DNA from: JACPDD01 sp040900105
GTDB taxonomy: Bacteria; Patescibacteriota; Microgenomatia; Levybacterales; UBA12049
Length of the DNA: 46,443 nt
Assembly: GCA_040900105.1 (NCBI GenBank)
Contig: JBBDZP010000010.1
Span: 1-46,443 of the forward strand
Reading direction: 5' to 3'
Below are positions 15,871-23,068 of this stretch, piece after piece. Under the pieces are notes generated by a model that did not search any database, was not told the DNA's origin, and was given only the letters and a program-made list of their open reading frames with translations. The position numbers were made by a program, and so were the translations under genes. Each line of letters begins with the position of its first letter. Position 1 is the first letter of the stretch.

Positions 15871-16458
15871 ATGGTTTCTTCAGAAAGAGTCCAGGGTTTT
15901 AATCCAAATCACACGGAAGTTTCCCAAGCAAGAAGAGATGATTTGACAGTTTGGTTTCCCAACGCTGAAGAATTGATAAGAGAGGGTTTTGATAATCTGT
16001 TTGGGATAAAAGATGTTCCCCCAATTGACATACACGGACATGACGGTTCACAAGCAACATATTTTGGTAAATTTACCAGAGGGGACGACCTTTATCATAT
16101 TTCCGGAATGGGTCATGGTGAAATTACTTCCGAATCTCATTATCATGAATGGCCACAAGATGTAATAAAGCCCGCAACGATGTTTGGAGATAAAGTAGAT
16201 GTTGCAGAAGAATACTTCGTTTTGTCTGGGTGGGGGATTCTAGTACTAGGAGAAGACGAAGATGCTGTTGAGTATATTTTAGACAAAGACCGCCCTTTTG
16301 TTGTTCATGCTGGAACAATGCACAGAGTTAGAACAGAAGGCGGGCCAGTGTTGCTTGCGCTTAAAACTAGATACGGTGCATTAATTCCAGAGGATAAATT
16401 GCACATGCGTCCAAAAAGAAAAACTATTTTCCCCCTTGACGAGGCTCGGAAAATGTAG
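15871..16458 (+). CDS. Cupin-domain protein
   Basis: Single beta-barrel protein of about 195 aa, start chosen at 15871 from promoter position (an ATG nine bases upstream overlaps the -10). Metal-ligand candidates are SESHYHE and the downstream EEYFVLSGWGILVLG, the two typical cupin motifs, followed by VVHAGTMHRV with the late His. This is like sugar-isomerase or dioxygenase cupins, but no specific activity can be named. It lies between fusA and tuf, and its 3' end holds the tuf promoter. Confidence 0.75.
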   Translation: MVSSERVQGFNPNHTEVSQARRDDLTVWFPNAEELIREGFDNLFGIKDVPPIDIHGHDGSQATYFGKFTRGDDLYHISGMGHGEITSESHYHEWPQDVIKPATMFGDKVDVAEEYFVLSGWGILVLGEDEDAVEYILDKDRPFVVHAGTMHRVRTEGGPVLLALKTRYGALIPEDKLHMRPKRKTIFPLDEARKM

Positions 16459-16464
16459 TATTAT
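16436..16464 (+). promoter_or_regulatory. Promoter of tuf inside the cupin 3' end
   Basis: TTGACG (16436-16441), 17-base spacer, TATTAT (16459-16464). Predicted start about 16471, 31 bases before the tuf ATG. Confidence 0.7.
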
Positions 16465-16473
16465 TATTGTTAG

Positions 16474-16496
16474 CCTTCTTGAAGGTTTTTATTTTT
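16474..16496 (+). terminator. Terminator-like hairpin at the 5' end of the tuf mRNA
   Basis: CCTT, CTTG loop, AAGG, then TTTTTATTTTT. It begins about +4 of the predicted transcript, as in fusA, and lies between the tuf promoter and the tuf start. Confidence 0.55.
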
Positions 16497-16501
16497 CTTG
16501 T

Positions 16502-17689
16502 ATGGCAGAATCAGCAAAATTTCAAAGAACAAAACCGCATCTTAATATTGGTACCATTGGTCACGTTGACCATGGCAAGACCACATTAACTGCAGCTATT
16601 ACAACGGTGCTTTCCAAAAAAGGAATGGCAACAGCTAAAAAGTACGAAGATATTGATAACGCTCCAGAGGAAAAGGCTCGTGGAGTTACAATCAATATTT
16701 CCCACCAAGAGTACGAGACAGAAAAAAGACATTATGCTCACATTGACGCTCCGGGCCACGCAGATTATGTCAAAAACATGATTACAGGTGCGGCTCAAAT
16801 GGATGGAGCAATTCTCGTAGTTTCCGCTCCGGACGGTCCTATGCCCCAGACAAGAGAACACATCCTCCTTGCTTACCAGGTTGGAGTTCCGGCAATCGTA
16901 GTTTTCCTTAACAAATGCGATATGGTCCAAGACGAAGAGCTTTTGGATTTGGTTGAAATGGAAGTACGCGAACTTCTTACAAAATACAAATATCCGGGAG
17001 ACAAAATTACAATAGTAAGAGGATCAGCTCTTAAGGCACTTGAAGGCGACGCAGATGCAGAAAAGCAAATATTAGCCTTGATGGATGCAGTTGACGCAGA
17101 TATTCCAACACCAGAAAGAGAAATTGATAAACCATTCTTAATGCCTGTTGAAGACGTCTTCTCCATCAAAGGACGTGGAACAGTTGTAACCGGAAGAATT
17201 GAAAGAGGAACAGTCAAAGTGAATGAAACGGTTGAAATAGTTGGAATTAAAGCTACAAAATCCACAGTTGTAACAGGGGTAGAAATGTTTAAAAAGCAAC
17301 TTGAAGATGGACAAGCAGGAGACAATGTTGGGCTACTTCTGCGTGGAGTTGAAAAAGCTGATGTAGAGCGCGGACAGGTTATTGCAAAACCGGGGAGCAT
17401 TACTCCTCACACAGATTTTGAGGGAGAAATTTATATCTTGGCAAAAGAGGAAGGCGGACGCCACACGCCATTTTTTACAGGCTACAGGCCACAGTTTTAT
17501 ATTAGGACAACCGATGTAACAGGAGAAGTTACTCTTCCAGCAGGCGTTGAAATGGTTATGCCTGGAGACAATACAAAAATGACTGCAAAACTTATAGTTC
17601 CGGTAGCTTTGGAGGACGGACTTAGATTTGCAATTAGAGAAGGCGGAAAAACAGTTGGAGCAGGTGTAATTAGCAAGGTTTTGAAATAA
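16502..17689 (+). CDS. tuf: Elongation factor Tu
   Basis: GTPase that brings aminoacyl-tRNA to the ribosome; 395 aa, normal length. Start MAESAKFQRTKPH at 16502; an open frame from 16436 is rejected because it covers the promoter and leader. Motifs GHVDHGKTT, RGVTIN, DAPGHADY, NKCD and GSALKAL are present; domain 2-3 sequence is ordinary (GRGTVVTGRIERG, YRPQFYIRTTDVTG). It has its own promoter and hairpin leader, separate from fusA. Confidence 0.98.
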   Translation: MAESAKFQRTKPHLNIGTIGHVDHGKTTLTAAITTVLSKKGMATAKKYEDIDNAPEEKARGVTINISHQEYETEKRHYAHIDAPGHADYVKNMITGAAQMDGAILVVSAPDGPMPQTREHILLAYQVGVPAIVVFLNKCDMVQDEELLDLVEMEVRELLTKYKYPGDKITIVRGSALKALEGDADAEKQILALMDAVDADIPTPEREIDKPFLMPVEDVFSIKGRGTVVTGRIERGTVKVNETVEIVGIKATKSTVVTGVEMFKKQLEDGQAGDNVGLLLRGVEKADVERGQVIAKPGSITPHTDFEGEIYILAKEEGGRHTPFFTGYRPQFYIRTTDVTGEVTLPAGVEMVMPGDNTKMTAKLIVPVALEDGLRFAIREGGKTVGAGVISKVLK

Positions 17690-17691
17690 TC

Positions 17692-17749
17692 GGTCCAGAG
17701 GTTCGCTTTGAGGAGTTTATCCAGAGGCTTGCCGAAGGATCTTTTTTTT
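17692..17749 (+). terminator. Possible tuf terminator with reverse-oriented repeat
   Basis: GGTCC and GGATC can close a large loop directly followed by eight T (17742-17749). Inside, CCAGAGG occurs twice and GCTTGCCGAAGG is the reverse complement of the CCTTCGGCAAG element found elsewhere. The stem is weak, so termination is uncertain. Confidence 0.4.
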
Positions 17750-17757
17750 GCTAAAAT
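17729..17757 (+). promoter_or_regulatory. Promoter of rpsJ (S10 operon)
   Basis: TTGCCG (17729-17734), 17-base spacer that contains the T-run, TAAAAT (17752-17757). Predicted start about 17764; the leader carries AAAAGGGAG before the rpsJ ATG. Confidence 0.5.
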
Positions 17758-17787
17758 CCAGTTCTAGGCACTTTTAAAAGGGAGCAT

Positions 17788-18096
17788 ATGCCAAAAGGAA
17801 GAATTAGAGTAAGACTTAAAAGTTACGACGCAAGGGTCATAGACCTTTGTTCCCAGCAAATTTTAGATACGGCAATAAGAACCGGAGCTAAGATTGTGGG
17901 TCCAGTGCCACTTCCTACCAGGCGAACAGTATATGCAGTTAACCGCTCTCCTTTTATAGATAAAGACGCCCGTGACCACTTTGAAATGCGGGTCCACAAA
18001 AGATTGATTGACATAATTTCCCCAACCGACAAAACAATTGATTCCCTAACGCATTTGGAGCTCCCTGCCGGAGTCTCTATTGAAATAAGAATGTAG
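17788..18096 (+). CDS. rpsJ: 30S ribosomal protein S10
   Basis: Small-subunit head protein, also NusE in antitermination complexes; 102 aa, normal length. It begins MPKGRIRVRLKSYD and contains VGPVPLPTRRTVYAVNRSPFIDK and HKRLIDI. An AAAAGGGAG Shine-Dalgarno lies eight bases upstream. It is separated from rplC by 184 bases that hold a second promoter and a structured leader, so S10 may be transcribed apart from the rest of the operon. Confidence 0.98.
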   Translation: MPKGRIRVRLKSYDARVIDLCSQQILDTAIRTGAKIVGPVPLPTRRTVYAVNRSPFIDKDARDHFEMRVHKRLIDIISPTDKTIDSLTHLELPAGVSIEIRM

Positions 18097-18120
18097 TTTG
18101 TTCTTCAAGGCTATTCTCTA

Positions 18121-18149
18121 TTGCATTTAGGCAGATATTTCTATATAAT
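18121..18149 (+). promoter_or_regulatory. Promoter of rplC
   Basis: TTGCAT (18121-18126), 17-base spacer, perfect TATAAT (18144-18149). Predicted start about 18156, 125 bases before rplC. Confidence 0.65.
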
Positions 18150-18175
18150 TACCCTAGTTTAAGTCATGATAATCC

Positions 18176-18259
18176 CAAAGGAGGTTCCTTTGACTACATA
18201 AGCTCTATTTAGGAAAATTTTTTCCTAAGAATAAGGCGGCTATATGTAGTCGCTTTTTT
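18176..18259 (+). promoter_or_regulatory. Structured rplC leader ending in a terminator-like stem
   Basis: Hairpin 1: CAAAGGA/TCCTTTG around GGT, hiding most of a perfect Shine-Dalgarno AAAGGAGG. Hairpin 2: perfect eight-bp GACTACAT/ATGTAGTC (18192-18199 with 18244-18251) enclosing TTAGGAA/TTCCTAA, then GC and six T (18254-18259). The two hairpins share the base at 18192. The layout is that of an attenuator controlling entry into the rplC-rplD-rplW run; the regulator is unknown. Confidence 0.65.
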
Positions 18260-18280
18260 GGTTTTATCGACAAATAAGGT

Positions 18281-19234
18281 ATGCAAGCAATTATTGGTCA
18301 GAAAAAAAGTCAGACACAGAAATTTTTAGAAGATGGAAGAAGAATCCCTGTAACAGAGGTTTTGATTACCGGCGGAAATGTAGTTGTGCAGACAAAGACA
18401 CAGGAAAAAGATGGCTATAGTTCAATCCAACTTGCATATGGCAGCAAAAAGAAAGCCAATAGAGCCTTGATTGGTCACGTAAAAGGAGCCGCACTGCAAA
18501 AGGCTCCTCTTTTTTTGAGAGAAATTGGAGTAGATGGGGAAATACCGGCTGTCGGAGCAATTATTAAGGCATCCGAAGTTTTTAAGCCTGGAGATATAGT
18601 AGATGTGATTGGAGTCTCAAAGGGTAAAGGGTATGCCGGTGGAGTAAAAAGATATCATTTCAAAGGTGGACCAAGAACTCATGGTCAGTCAGACCGCGAA
18701 AGAGCACCTGGGTCCATTGGGCAGTCTACAACTCCCGGAAGAGTTTATAAGGGAAAGAGAATGGCAGGACGGATGGGACATGAAAAGGTAACCGTTGCTA
18801 ATTTGCAGATTGTTGAGGTAACCGATGATGGAGTTTTGATAAAAGGCTTAGTTCCGGGCCCTGTAAACAATCTTCTTATGATTACAAAAGTAGGAGAAGC
18901 CAAAAAGTTTACACCCTTATACAAAGAACAAGTTGACGAGCCTGAAGTTGCACAGGAAGAAATCGTCGAAACAGCAGTTGAAACTCCAGAAGTCATTGCT
19001 GAAGCCGCCGGTAGCACTTCCGTTTCAGATGACGCTCAGCCAGTCGCAGATAAAACACCAGTCGATGAAGCCGCTGAGCTAAGTGTAAGCGGACAGTCAG
19101 AATCAGAAGAAAAACCAGCAGAAAATGTGGAGTCCGCTTTCAGTTCATCTGAGAACGTAAGCACTCCCGTCGTCTCTGAAAAGAATAATAAACAACCGGT
19201 AGAAAAAGAGGAGGAGAAGGAAAATGCCAGTTAA
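18281..19234 (+). CDS. rplC: 50S ribosomal protein L3 with long acidic tail
   Basis: Large-subunit assembly protein near the peptidyl-transferase centre. The core of about 207 residues is normal: GVSKGKGYAGGVKRYHF, GSIGQSTTPGRVYKGKRMAG and GLVPGPVNNLLMI. It is followed by about 110 further residues rich in Glu, Ala, Ser and Val (QEEIVETAVETPEV, EKEEEKENAS), with no basic patches. Total 317 aa against about 210 normally. The tail should be disordered and leave the ribosome surface. It overlaps rplD by 11 bases, with GAGGAGAAGG upstream of the rplD ATG inside the tail's coding sequence. Confidence 0.96.
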   Translation: MQAIIGQKKSQTQKFLEDGRRIPVTEVLITGGNVVVQTKTQEKDGYSSIQLAYGSKKKANRALIGHVKGAALQKAPLFLREIGVDGEIPAVGAIIKASEVFKPGDIVDVIGVSKGKGYAGGVKRYHFKGGPRTHGQSDRERAPGSIGQSTTPGRVYKGKRMAGRMGHEKVTVANLQIVEVTDDGVLIKGLVPGPVNNLLMITKVGEAKKFTPLYKEQVDEPEVAQEEIVETAVETPEVIAEAAGSTSVSDDAQPVADKTPVDEAAELSVSGQSESEEKPAENVESAFSSSENVSTPVVSEKNNKQPVEKEEEKENAS

Positions 19235-19991
19235 GAAAGTCAAAAGTCAAAAGTCAAAAGTCAAAAGTTTGATAGCCAAAAAAACTATAGTTCCAAGTAA
19301 GGTTACTGTTGGTGGTCAGGCTGCCAGCACTAAGACAAAAGGACTAAATGTGCAGGTTTTTACTGCAGCGGGTGTATCTGCTGGTACAATGTTGCTTCCA
19401 AAAGAAATATTTGGAGTAGAAGTTAATGAAAATCTTCTTGCGCAAGCTGTAAGAGTTTATCTTGCGAATCAAAGACAAGGAAATGCTTCTACTAAATCAA
19501 GAGGAGAAATTAATATGACAACAGCAAAATGGTATAGGCAAAAAGGAACAGGTAGGGCAAGGCACGGCGCAAAATCTGCGCCTATTTTTGTGCATGGAGG
19601 AGTTGCTCATGGTCCAAAACCAAAAGACTATTCGCTAAAACTTCCTAAAAAAATGAAAAAATCCGCCTTGGTTTCGGCGCTTTCTGCAAAACAAAAGAAC
19701 GGACAAATAAGAGTTTTAACTGGACTTGAAAAGATTGAGTCAAAGACCAAAAGCGTTGCAACTTTACTTAAAAAACTAGAACTTTCCGGCAATAAAACAC
19801 TTCTTGTTACTCCGGATGGAATAAAGAAGGGTTTTGAAAATATCTTCCGAGCAGGCAGAAATATTGAGGGAGTAACTATTTTATCAGCAAAGACTCTTAA
19901 TACCTATGAAGTTTTAGATAGTAGAATGATTCTTTTTATGAAACAGTCTATAGATACTCTGAAGGAAAGCCTAGTAAAGGAGCAAAAATGA
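19224..19991 (+). CDS. rplD: 50S ribosomal protein L4
   Basis: Large-subunit protein lining the exit tunnel; 255 aa. The core shows VNENLLAQAVRVYLANQRQG, KWYRQKGTGRARHG (tunnel loop) and KDYSLKLPKKMKKSAL. The N-terminus is extended by about 35 residues of basic sequence whose first part, KVKSQKSKVKS, is encoded by four perfect tandem copies of CAAAAGT (19241-19268). The start at 19224 follows a strong Shine-Dalgarno inside rplC; no other start leaves the core intact with as good a site. It overlaps rplW by four bases. Confidence 0.96.
   Translation: MPVKKVKSQKSKVKSLIAKKTIVPSKVTVGGQAASTKTKGLNVQVFTAAGVSAGTMLLPKEIFGVEVNENLLAQAVRVYLANQRQGNASTKSRGEINMTTAKWYRQKGTGRARHGAKSAPIFVHGGVAHGPKPKDYSLKLPKKMKKSALVSALSAKQKNGQIRVLTGLEKIESKTKSVATLLKKLELSGNKTLLVTPDGIKKGFENIFRAGRNIEGVTILSAKTLNTYEVLDSRMILFMKQSIDTLKESLVKEQK
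19241..19268 (+). repeat. 7-bp tandem array inside rplD
   Basis: CAAAAGT four times without error, preceded by a partial unit. It encodes the basic N-terminal KVKSQKSKVKS of L4. Loss or gain of one unit would shift the reading frame. Confidence 0.9.
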
Positions 19992-20284
19992 ACATAACAG
20001 ACGTAATCCTAGGGCCAATAATAAGTGAAAAATCTAGTAAAGATGCAGGGATTTCCAGATTTACTTTTAAGGTTACGAAGGCGGCAAATAAGTACGCAAT
20101 TAAAAAGGCAGTAGAAGATAAGTTTAGGGTTAATGTAGTTTCTGTTGCGACAACAGTTGTCAAAGGAAGAAGTCAAAGATTTGGCGCAAGAAGAATAGAA
20201 ATAACACTTCCCTCCTGGAAGAAAGCAATTGTGCAACTTAAGACTGGAGAGAAAATTGACTTATTTGAAACGGCAACAGAATAA
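19988..20284 (+). CDS. rplW: 50S ribosomal protein L23
   Basis: Tunnel-exit protein that docks SRP and trigger factor; 98 aa, normal length. Starts MNITDVILGPIISEKSSK; contains FKVTKAANKYAIKKAVE and the tunnel-loop RSQRFGARR. It overlaps rplD by four bases and has AAAGGAGCAAAA upstream. Downstream comes a 123-base spacer with repeats and structure before rplB. Confidence 0.97.
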   Translation: MNITDVILGPIISEKSSKDAGISRFTFKVTKAANKYAIKKAVEDKFRVNVVSVATTVVKGRSQRFGARRIEITLPSWKKAIVQLKTGEKIDLFETATE

Positions 20285-20317
20285 GATTTATGATTAAAGA
20301 TTTAAGATTAATGAAAG
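20283..20317 (+). repeat. 7-bp repeat array after rplW
   Basis: AAGATTT, ATGATTA, AAGATTT, AAGATTA, ATGAAAG: five consecutive 7-base units with shared spacing, starting at the rplW stop codon and running into a Shine-Dalgarno. Confidence 0.65.
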
Positions 20318-20397
20318 AAAGGAGAGTAGCGCGTGCCCGCAAAGCGGGACTGAATTAACTTCAGAGCGCGGTGGAGAGGAAACGTAGTTGCCTCTCC
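20318..20397 (+). promoter_or_regulatory. Structured rplB leader with a displaced Shine-Dalgarno
   Basis: AAAGGAG (20318-20324) is followed by hairpins CCCGC/GCGGG (loop AAA) and CTGAA/TTCAG, both enclosed by CGCG/CGCG (20330-20333 with 20367-20370). Then comes GGAGAGG/CCTCTCC (20373-20379 with 20391-20397), extended by AAC/GTT. CCTCTCC could instead pair with the upstream GGAGAG. A GTG at 20333 starts a six-codon frame ending TGA, in phase with rplB. The arrangement suggests translational control, mechanism unknown. Confidence 0.5.
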
Positions 20398-20407
20398 AAA
20401 TATCATT

Positions 20408-21148
20408 GTGAGAAAACTAAAAACAATAAAGAAAAAAATGTCAGGAAGAGATGTGGCAGGCCGTGTTTCTGTCCGACATCAAGGTGGTCAGCACAAGAGA
20501 TTCCTTAGGAACGTAGATTTTAAAAGAGATAACAAAGATGTCACGGGAAAAGTTGTAGGAATTGAGTATGACCCGGGTAGAAGTGCAGATATAGCGCTTG
20601 TTTATTACTCAGATGGCGATAAGCGATATATTTTGGCTCCAGAGGGATTAAAGCTTAATGACATAGTTTCTTCCGGGAGAGATGTTGATATTAGAGTTGG
20701 AAACACATTGCCCTTGGAACTTTTGCCAGTTGGGACAGTAGTCCACAACGTGGAGCTTGTGCATGGCCGTGGAGGACAGTTGGCAAGAAGCGCAGGAACA
20801 TCTGCGACAGTTGCGGCAAAGGACGCCGGGTTGGTACAATTGAAACTTCCCTCAGGAGAAATAAGAAAAGTAAGGCAGGAATGCTTTGCGACTGTTGGGC
20901 AGCTTGGAAACATAGATTGGAAAAATGAAGTTTTTGGCACAGCGGGAAGAAAAAGACGCATGGGAATAAGGCCCACGGTTCGCGGAGTTGCCCAAAACCC
21001 ACGCTCACATCCTCATGGAGGAGGGGAAGGAAGAAGCGGAATCGGCATGACGACACCCAAGACTTTTGCCGGTCGTCCAGCTGTTGGTAATACAAGGAGA
21101 CCTAAGAAATACTCCAACAAGTATATTGTTTCAAGGAGAAAGAAATAA
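20408..21148 (+). CDS. rplB: 50S ribosomal protein L2, short N-terminus
   Basis: Peptidyl-transferase-centre protein that binds 23S rRNA and bridges the subunits; 246 aa from a GTG at 20408. The core is normal: VRHQGGQHKRFLRNVDFKR, VHNVELVHGRGGQLARSAG and NPRSHPHGGGEGRSG with the conserved His, then the basic end KYSNKYIVSRRKK. About 30 N-terminal residues of the usual family sequence (the KPTSPGRR part) are missing. The frame upstream is open only to a TGA at 20351, and the spacer holds RNA structure rather than family-like protein. The true start could be another non-ATG codon between 20354 and 20408. Confidence 0.93.
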   Translation: MRKLKTIKKKMSGRDVAGRVSVRHQGGQHKRFLRNVDFKRDNKDVTGKVVGIEYDPGRSADIALVYYSDGDKRYILAPEGLKLNDIVSSGRDVDIRVGNTLPLELLPVGTVVHNVELVHGRGGQLARSAGTSATVAAKDAGLVQLKLPSGEIRKVRQECFATVGQLGNIDWKNEVFGTAGRKRRMGIRPTVRGVAQNPRSHPHGGGEGRSGIGMTTPKTFAGRPAVGNTRRPKKYSNKYIVSRRKK

Positions 21149-21432
21149 TGAGTAGATCAACTAAAAAAGGACCATTTATAGATCAAAATCTAATTAAGAA
21201 GATTTTGAAACAAAAAGAGACCGGGGATAAATCGGTAGTTAAAACATGGGCAAGAGCGTCCCAAATTTCGCCCGAATTTGTAGGACACACAATTGCGGTT
21301 CACAATGGGAAAATTCACATAAACGTTTTAATAGTTGAAGGAATGGTTGGACATAGACTTGGGGAATTTTCTCCAACTAGAACTTTTAGAAGTCACGGAA
21401 GAGTTGTTGCAAGGGAGATATCGAAAACCTAG
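21148..21432 (+). CDS. rpsS: 30S ribosomal protein S19
   Basis: Small-subunit head protein; 94 aa. MSRSTKKGPFIDQNLIKKI, the RASQISPEFVGHTIAVHNGK block and the conserved GHRLGEFSPTRTFRSH are all present. Its ATG overlaps the rplB stop by one base (TAATG type). Confidence 0.98.
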   Translation: MSRSTKKGPFIDQNLIKKILKQKETGDKSVVKTWARASQISPEFVGHTIAVHNGKIHINVLIVEGMVGHRLGEFSPTRTFRSHGRVVAREISKT

Positions 21433-21458
21433 AAAATAGAAGATAGAATATGGAAAAT
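21431..21458 (+). repeat. 7-bp repeat array across the rpsS-rplV junction
   Basis: AGAAAAT, AGAAGAT, AGAATAT, GGAAAAT: four units whose last two contain the rplV start codon. Confidence 0.55.
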
Positions 21459-21791
21459 AAATCAGCAGTTGCAAAAAGTAGCGCAGTTAGGGTAAGTACA
21501 AGAAAAGTAAGGCTTGTCGCGGATTCAATTAGAGGGCTTGCGGTTGAAAAAGCTTTGGGTGCTCTTTCCCAGCTTAGCAAGAGAGGATCTGTCTCGCTGG
21601 AAAAAACCCTTAAGAGTGCTGTTGCAAACGCGGTAAGTAAGGGTATGGTAAAAGAAAATCTTTTTATAAAAAGTTTAGAAGTGGGTCAAGCGCCGGCGCT
21701 TAAAAGATATCATCCTTCAACAAGAGGAAGAATACACCCTTATAAAAGAAAAGCATCTCATATAAAAATAGTTTTGGAGGAAAAAAAGTAA
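21450..21791 (+). CDS. rplV: 50S ribosomal protein L22
   Basis: Tunnel-lining protein; 113 aa. RVSTRKVRLVADSIRGL at the N-terminus and the long beta-hairpin LKRYHPSTRGRIHPYKRKASHIKIVL at the C-terminus identify it. The start is the ATG at 21450 within a 7-bp repeat; GATAGAATATG gives only a weak Shine-Dalgarno. The stop overlaps the rpsC start. Confidence 0.97.
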   Translation: MENKSAVAKSSAVRVSTRKVRLVADSIRGLAVEKALGALSQLSKRGSVSLEKTLKSAVANAVSKGMVKENLFIKSLEVGQAPALKRYHPSTRGRIHPYKRKASHIKIVLEEKK

Positions 21792-22435
21792 TGGGACAAA
21801 AAATTAATCCAAATATTTTAAGGCTTGGACCTGTTTATAACTGGCATAGCCGTTGGTTTGATGATAAAAGATATAAGGATCTTTTGCTTGAAGACTTTAT
21901 GCTTAGAAAGGCGCTCATGGATAGGCTTAAAACAGCAGGAATATCAGATATTGAAATTGAAAGATCAATAAATAACATCAATCTGATAATTTATGTTTCA
22001 AGACCTGGAATGGTTATTGGCCGAGCAGGAACAGGGCTTGATGATTTGAGAAAGTTCTTGACAGTGATTATTGCAAAGGGAAAGAAAGGAAAGAATATTC
22101 CAAAGCTGGATATTAGAGTTGAGCCGATTAAAGAAGCAAATCTTGATGCGTATTTGATTGCTAAAAATATTTCAGATCAACTAACGCGCAGAATGCCGCA
22201 CAAGAGACTCATGACGCAATCTGTTGAAAGGGTCATGTCAGCCGGTGCTAAGGGAGTAAGAATTATTTTGGCAGGAAGAATTAATGGGGCAGAAATTGCA
22301 AGACGGGAAAAAATGCAAAAAGGAACAGTTCCGTTGTCAACAATTAGAGAACATGTCACTTTTGCAAGTGTCCCCTCTCTTACAAAAAAAGGATACATAG
22401 GAGTTAAAGTGTGGATAAACAGAGGAGATAAATAA
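21791..22435 (+). CDS. rpsC: 30S ribosomal protein S3
   Basis: Small-subunit head protein and part of the mRNA entry helicase; 214 aa. Starts MGQKINPNILRLG. A KH domain with VIGRAGTGLDDL and the C-terminal RINGAEIARREKMQKGTVPLSTIRE are clear. TTGGAGG lies before the ATG, which overlaps the rplV stop by one base. Confidence 0.98.
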   Translation: MGQKINPNILRLGPVYNWHSRWFDDKRYKDLLLEDFMLRKALMDRLKTAGISDIEIERSINNINLIIYVSRPGMVIGRAGTGLDDLRKFLTVIIAKGKKGKNIPKLDIRVEPIKEANLDAYLIAKNISDQLTRRMPHKRLMTQSVERVMSAGAKGVRIILAGRINGAEIARREKMQKGTVPLSTIREHVTFASVPSLTKKGYIGVKVWINRGDK

Positions 22436-22436
22436 T

Positions 22437-22853
22437 ATGTTATCACCAAAAAGAGCAAAATATAGAAAACAGCAAAGAGGACACATGAAAGGAAATGCTC
22501 ATTCGGGAACCAAAGTTTCTTTTGGTGAGTTTGGACTTATGTCGGAGCAGCAGGGTTGGATAACAAGCAGACAAATAGAAGCAAGCAGACGAGCCATAAC
22601 TCACTACATTCAAAGAGGTGGAAGAGTTTGGATAAGAATTTTTCCTGATAAGCCAATCACTAAAAAACCAGCAGAAACCAGAATGGGTGGAGGAAAGGGA
22701 GATATTTTTGAGCACGTTGCAAGAGTTTTGCCCGGACGTATGCTTTTTGAAATGGGTGGAGTGTCAAAGGAGACTGCAGTCCAAGCCCTAAGACTTGCAT
22801 CTCATAAATTGCCTGTATTAACAAGAGTAGTAGCAAAGGAAGATCAAATTTAA
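22437..22853 (+). CDS. rplP: 50S ribosomal protein L16
   Basis: Large-subunit protein at the A-site tRNA; 138 aa. MLSPKRAKYRKQQRG, FGEFGLMSEQQGWIT, RGGRVWIRIFPDKP and RMGGGKGDI match the family. The Arg that is hydroxylated in some bacteria is in RMGGGKG. Its stop overlaps the rpmC ATG. Confidence 0.98.
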   Translation: MLSPKRAKYRKQQRGHMKGNAHSGTKVSFGEFGLMSEQQGWITSRQIEASRRAITHYIQRGGRVWIRIFPDKPITKKPAETRMGGGKGDIFEHVARVLPGRMLFEMGGVSKETAVQALRLASHKLPVLTRVVAKEDQI

Positions 22854-23065
22854 TGAAAACAAAAGACGTTAAAGATTTACATTCAAAGACAATAGAAGAA
22901 CTTAGAGGCATGTATAAAACTGCCAAAGATGATTTGCTGGAGCTTACTTTGTCTCATTCACAGGCAAAGCTCAAAAACACAAGCTCAATTTTTTCAAAGA
23001 AAAAAGACATAGCAAGAATCCTAACAATTCAAAGAGGAAAGGAGCTTGCATCTAGCAAGAAGTAA
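22853..23065 (+). CDS. rpmC: 50S ribosomal protein L29
   Basis: Small two-helix protein near the tunnel exit; 70 aa. DLHSKTIEELRGMYKTAKDDLLELTL and KDIARILTIQRGKEL fit the family. Translationally coupled to rplP by a one-base overlap. Confidence 0.96.
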   Translation: MKTKDVKDLHSKTIEELRGMYKTAKDDLLELTLSHSQAKLKNTSSIFSKKKDIARILTIQRGKELASSKK

Positions 23066-23068
23066 ACT

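Noticed and set aside
16436..16501. Upstream TTG start giving EF-Tu a 22-residue N-terminal extension
   Set aside because: The region is the tuf promoter and leader hairpin, and the protein aligns with the family from MAESAKFQRTKPH.
20333..20410. Reading TGA as an amino acid to join the six-codon frame to rplB
   Set aside because: Other genes here end cleanly in TGA (rpmJ, cmk, the metallo-hydrolase, the AI-2E-family gene), and the joined peptide does not resemble the L2 N-terminus.
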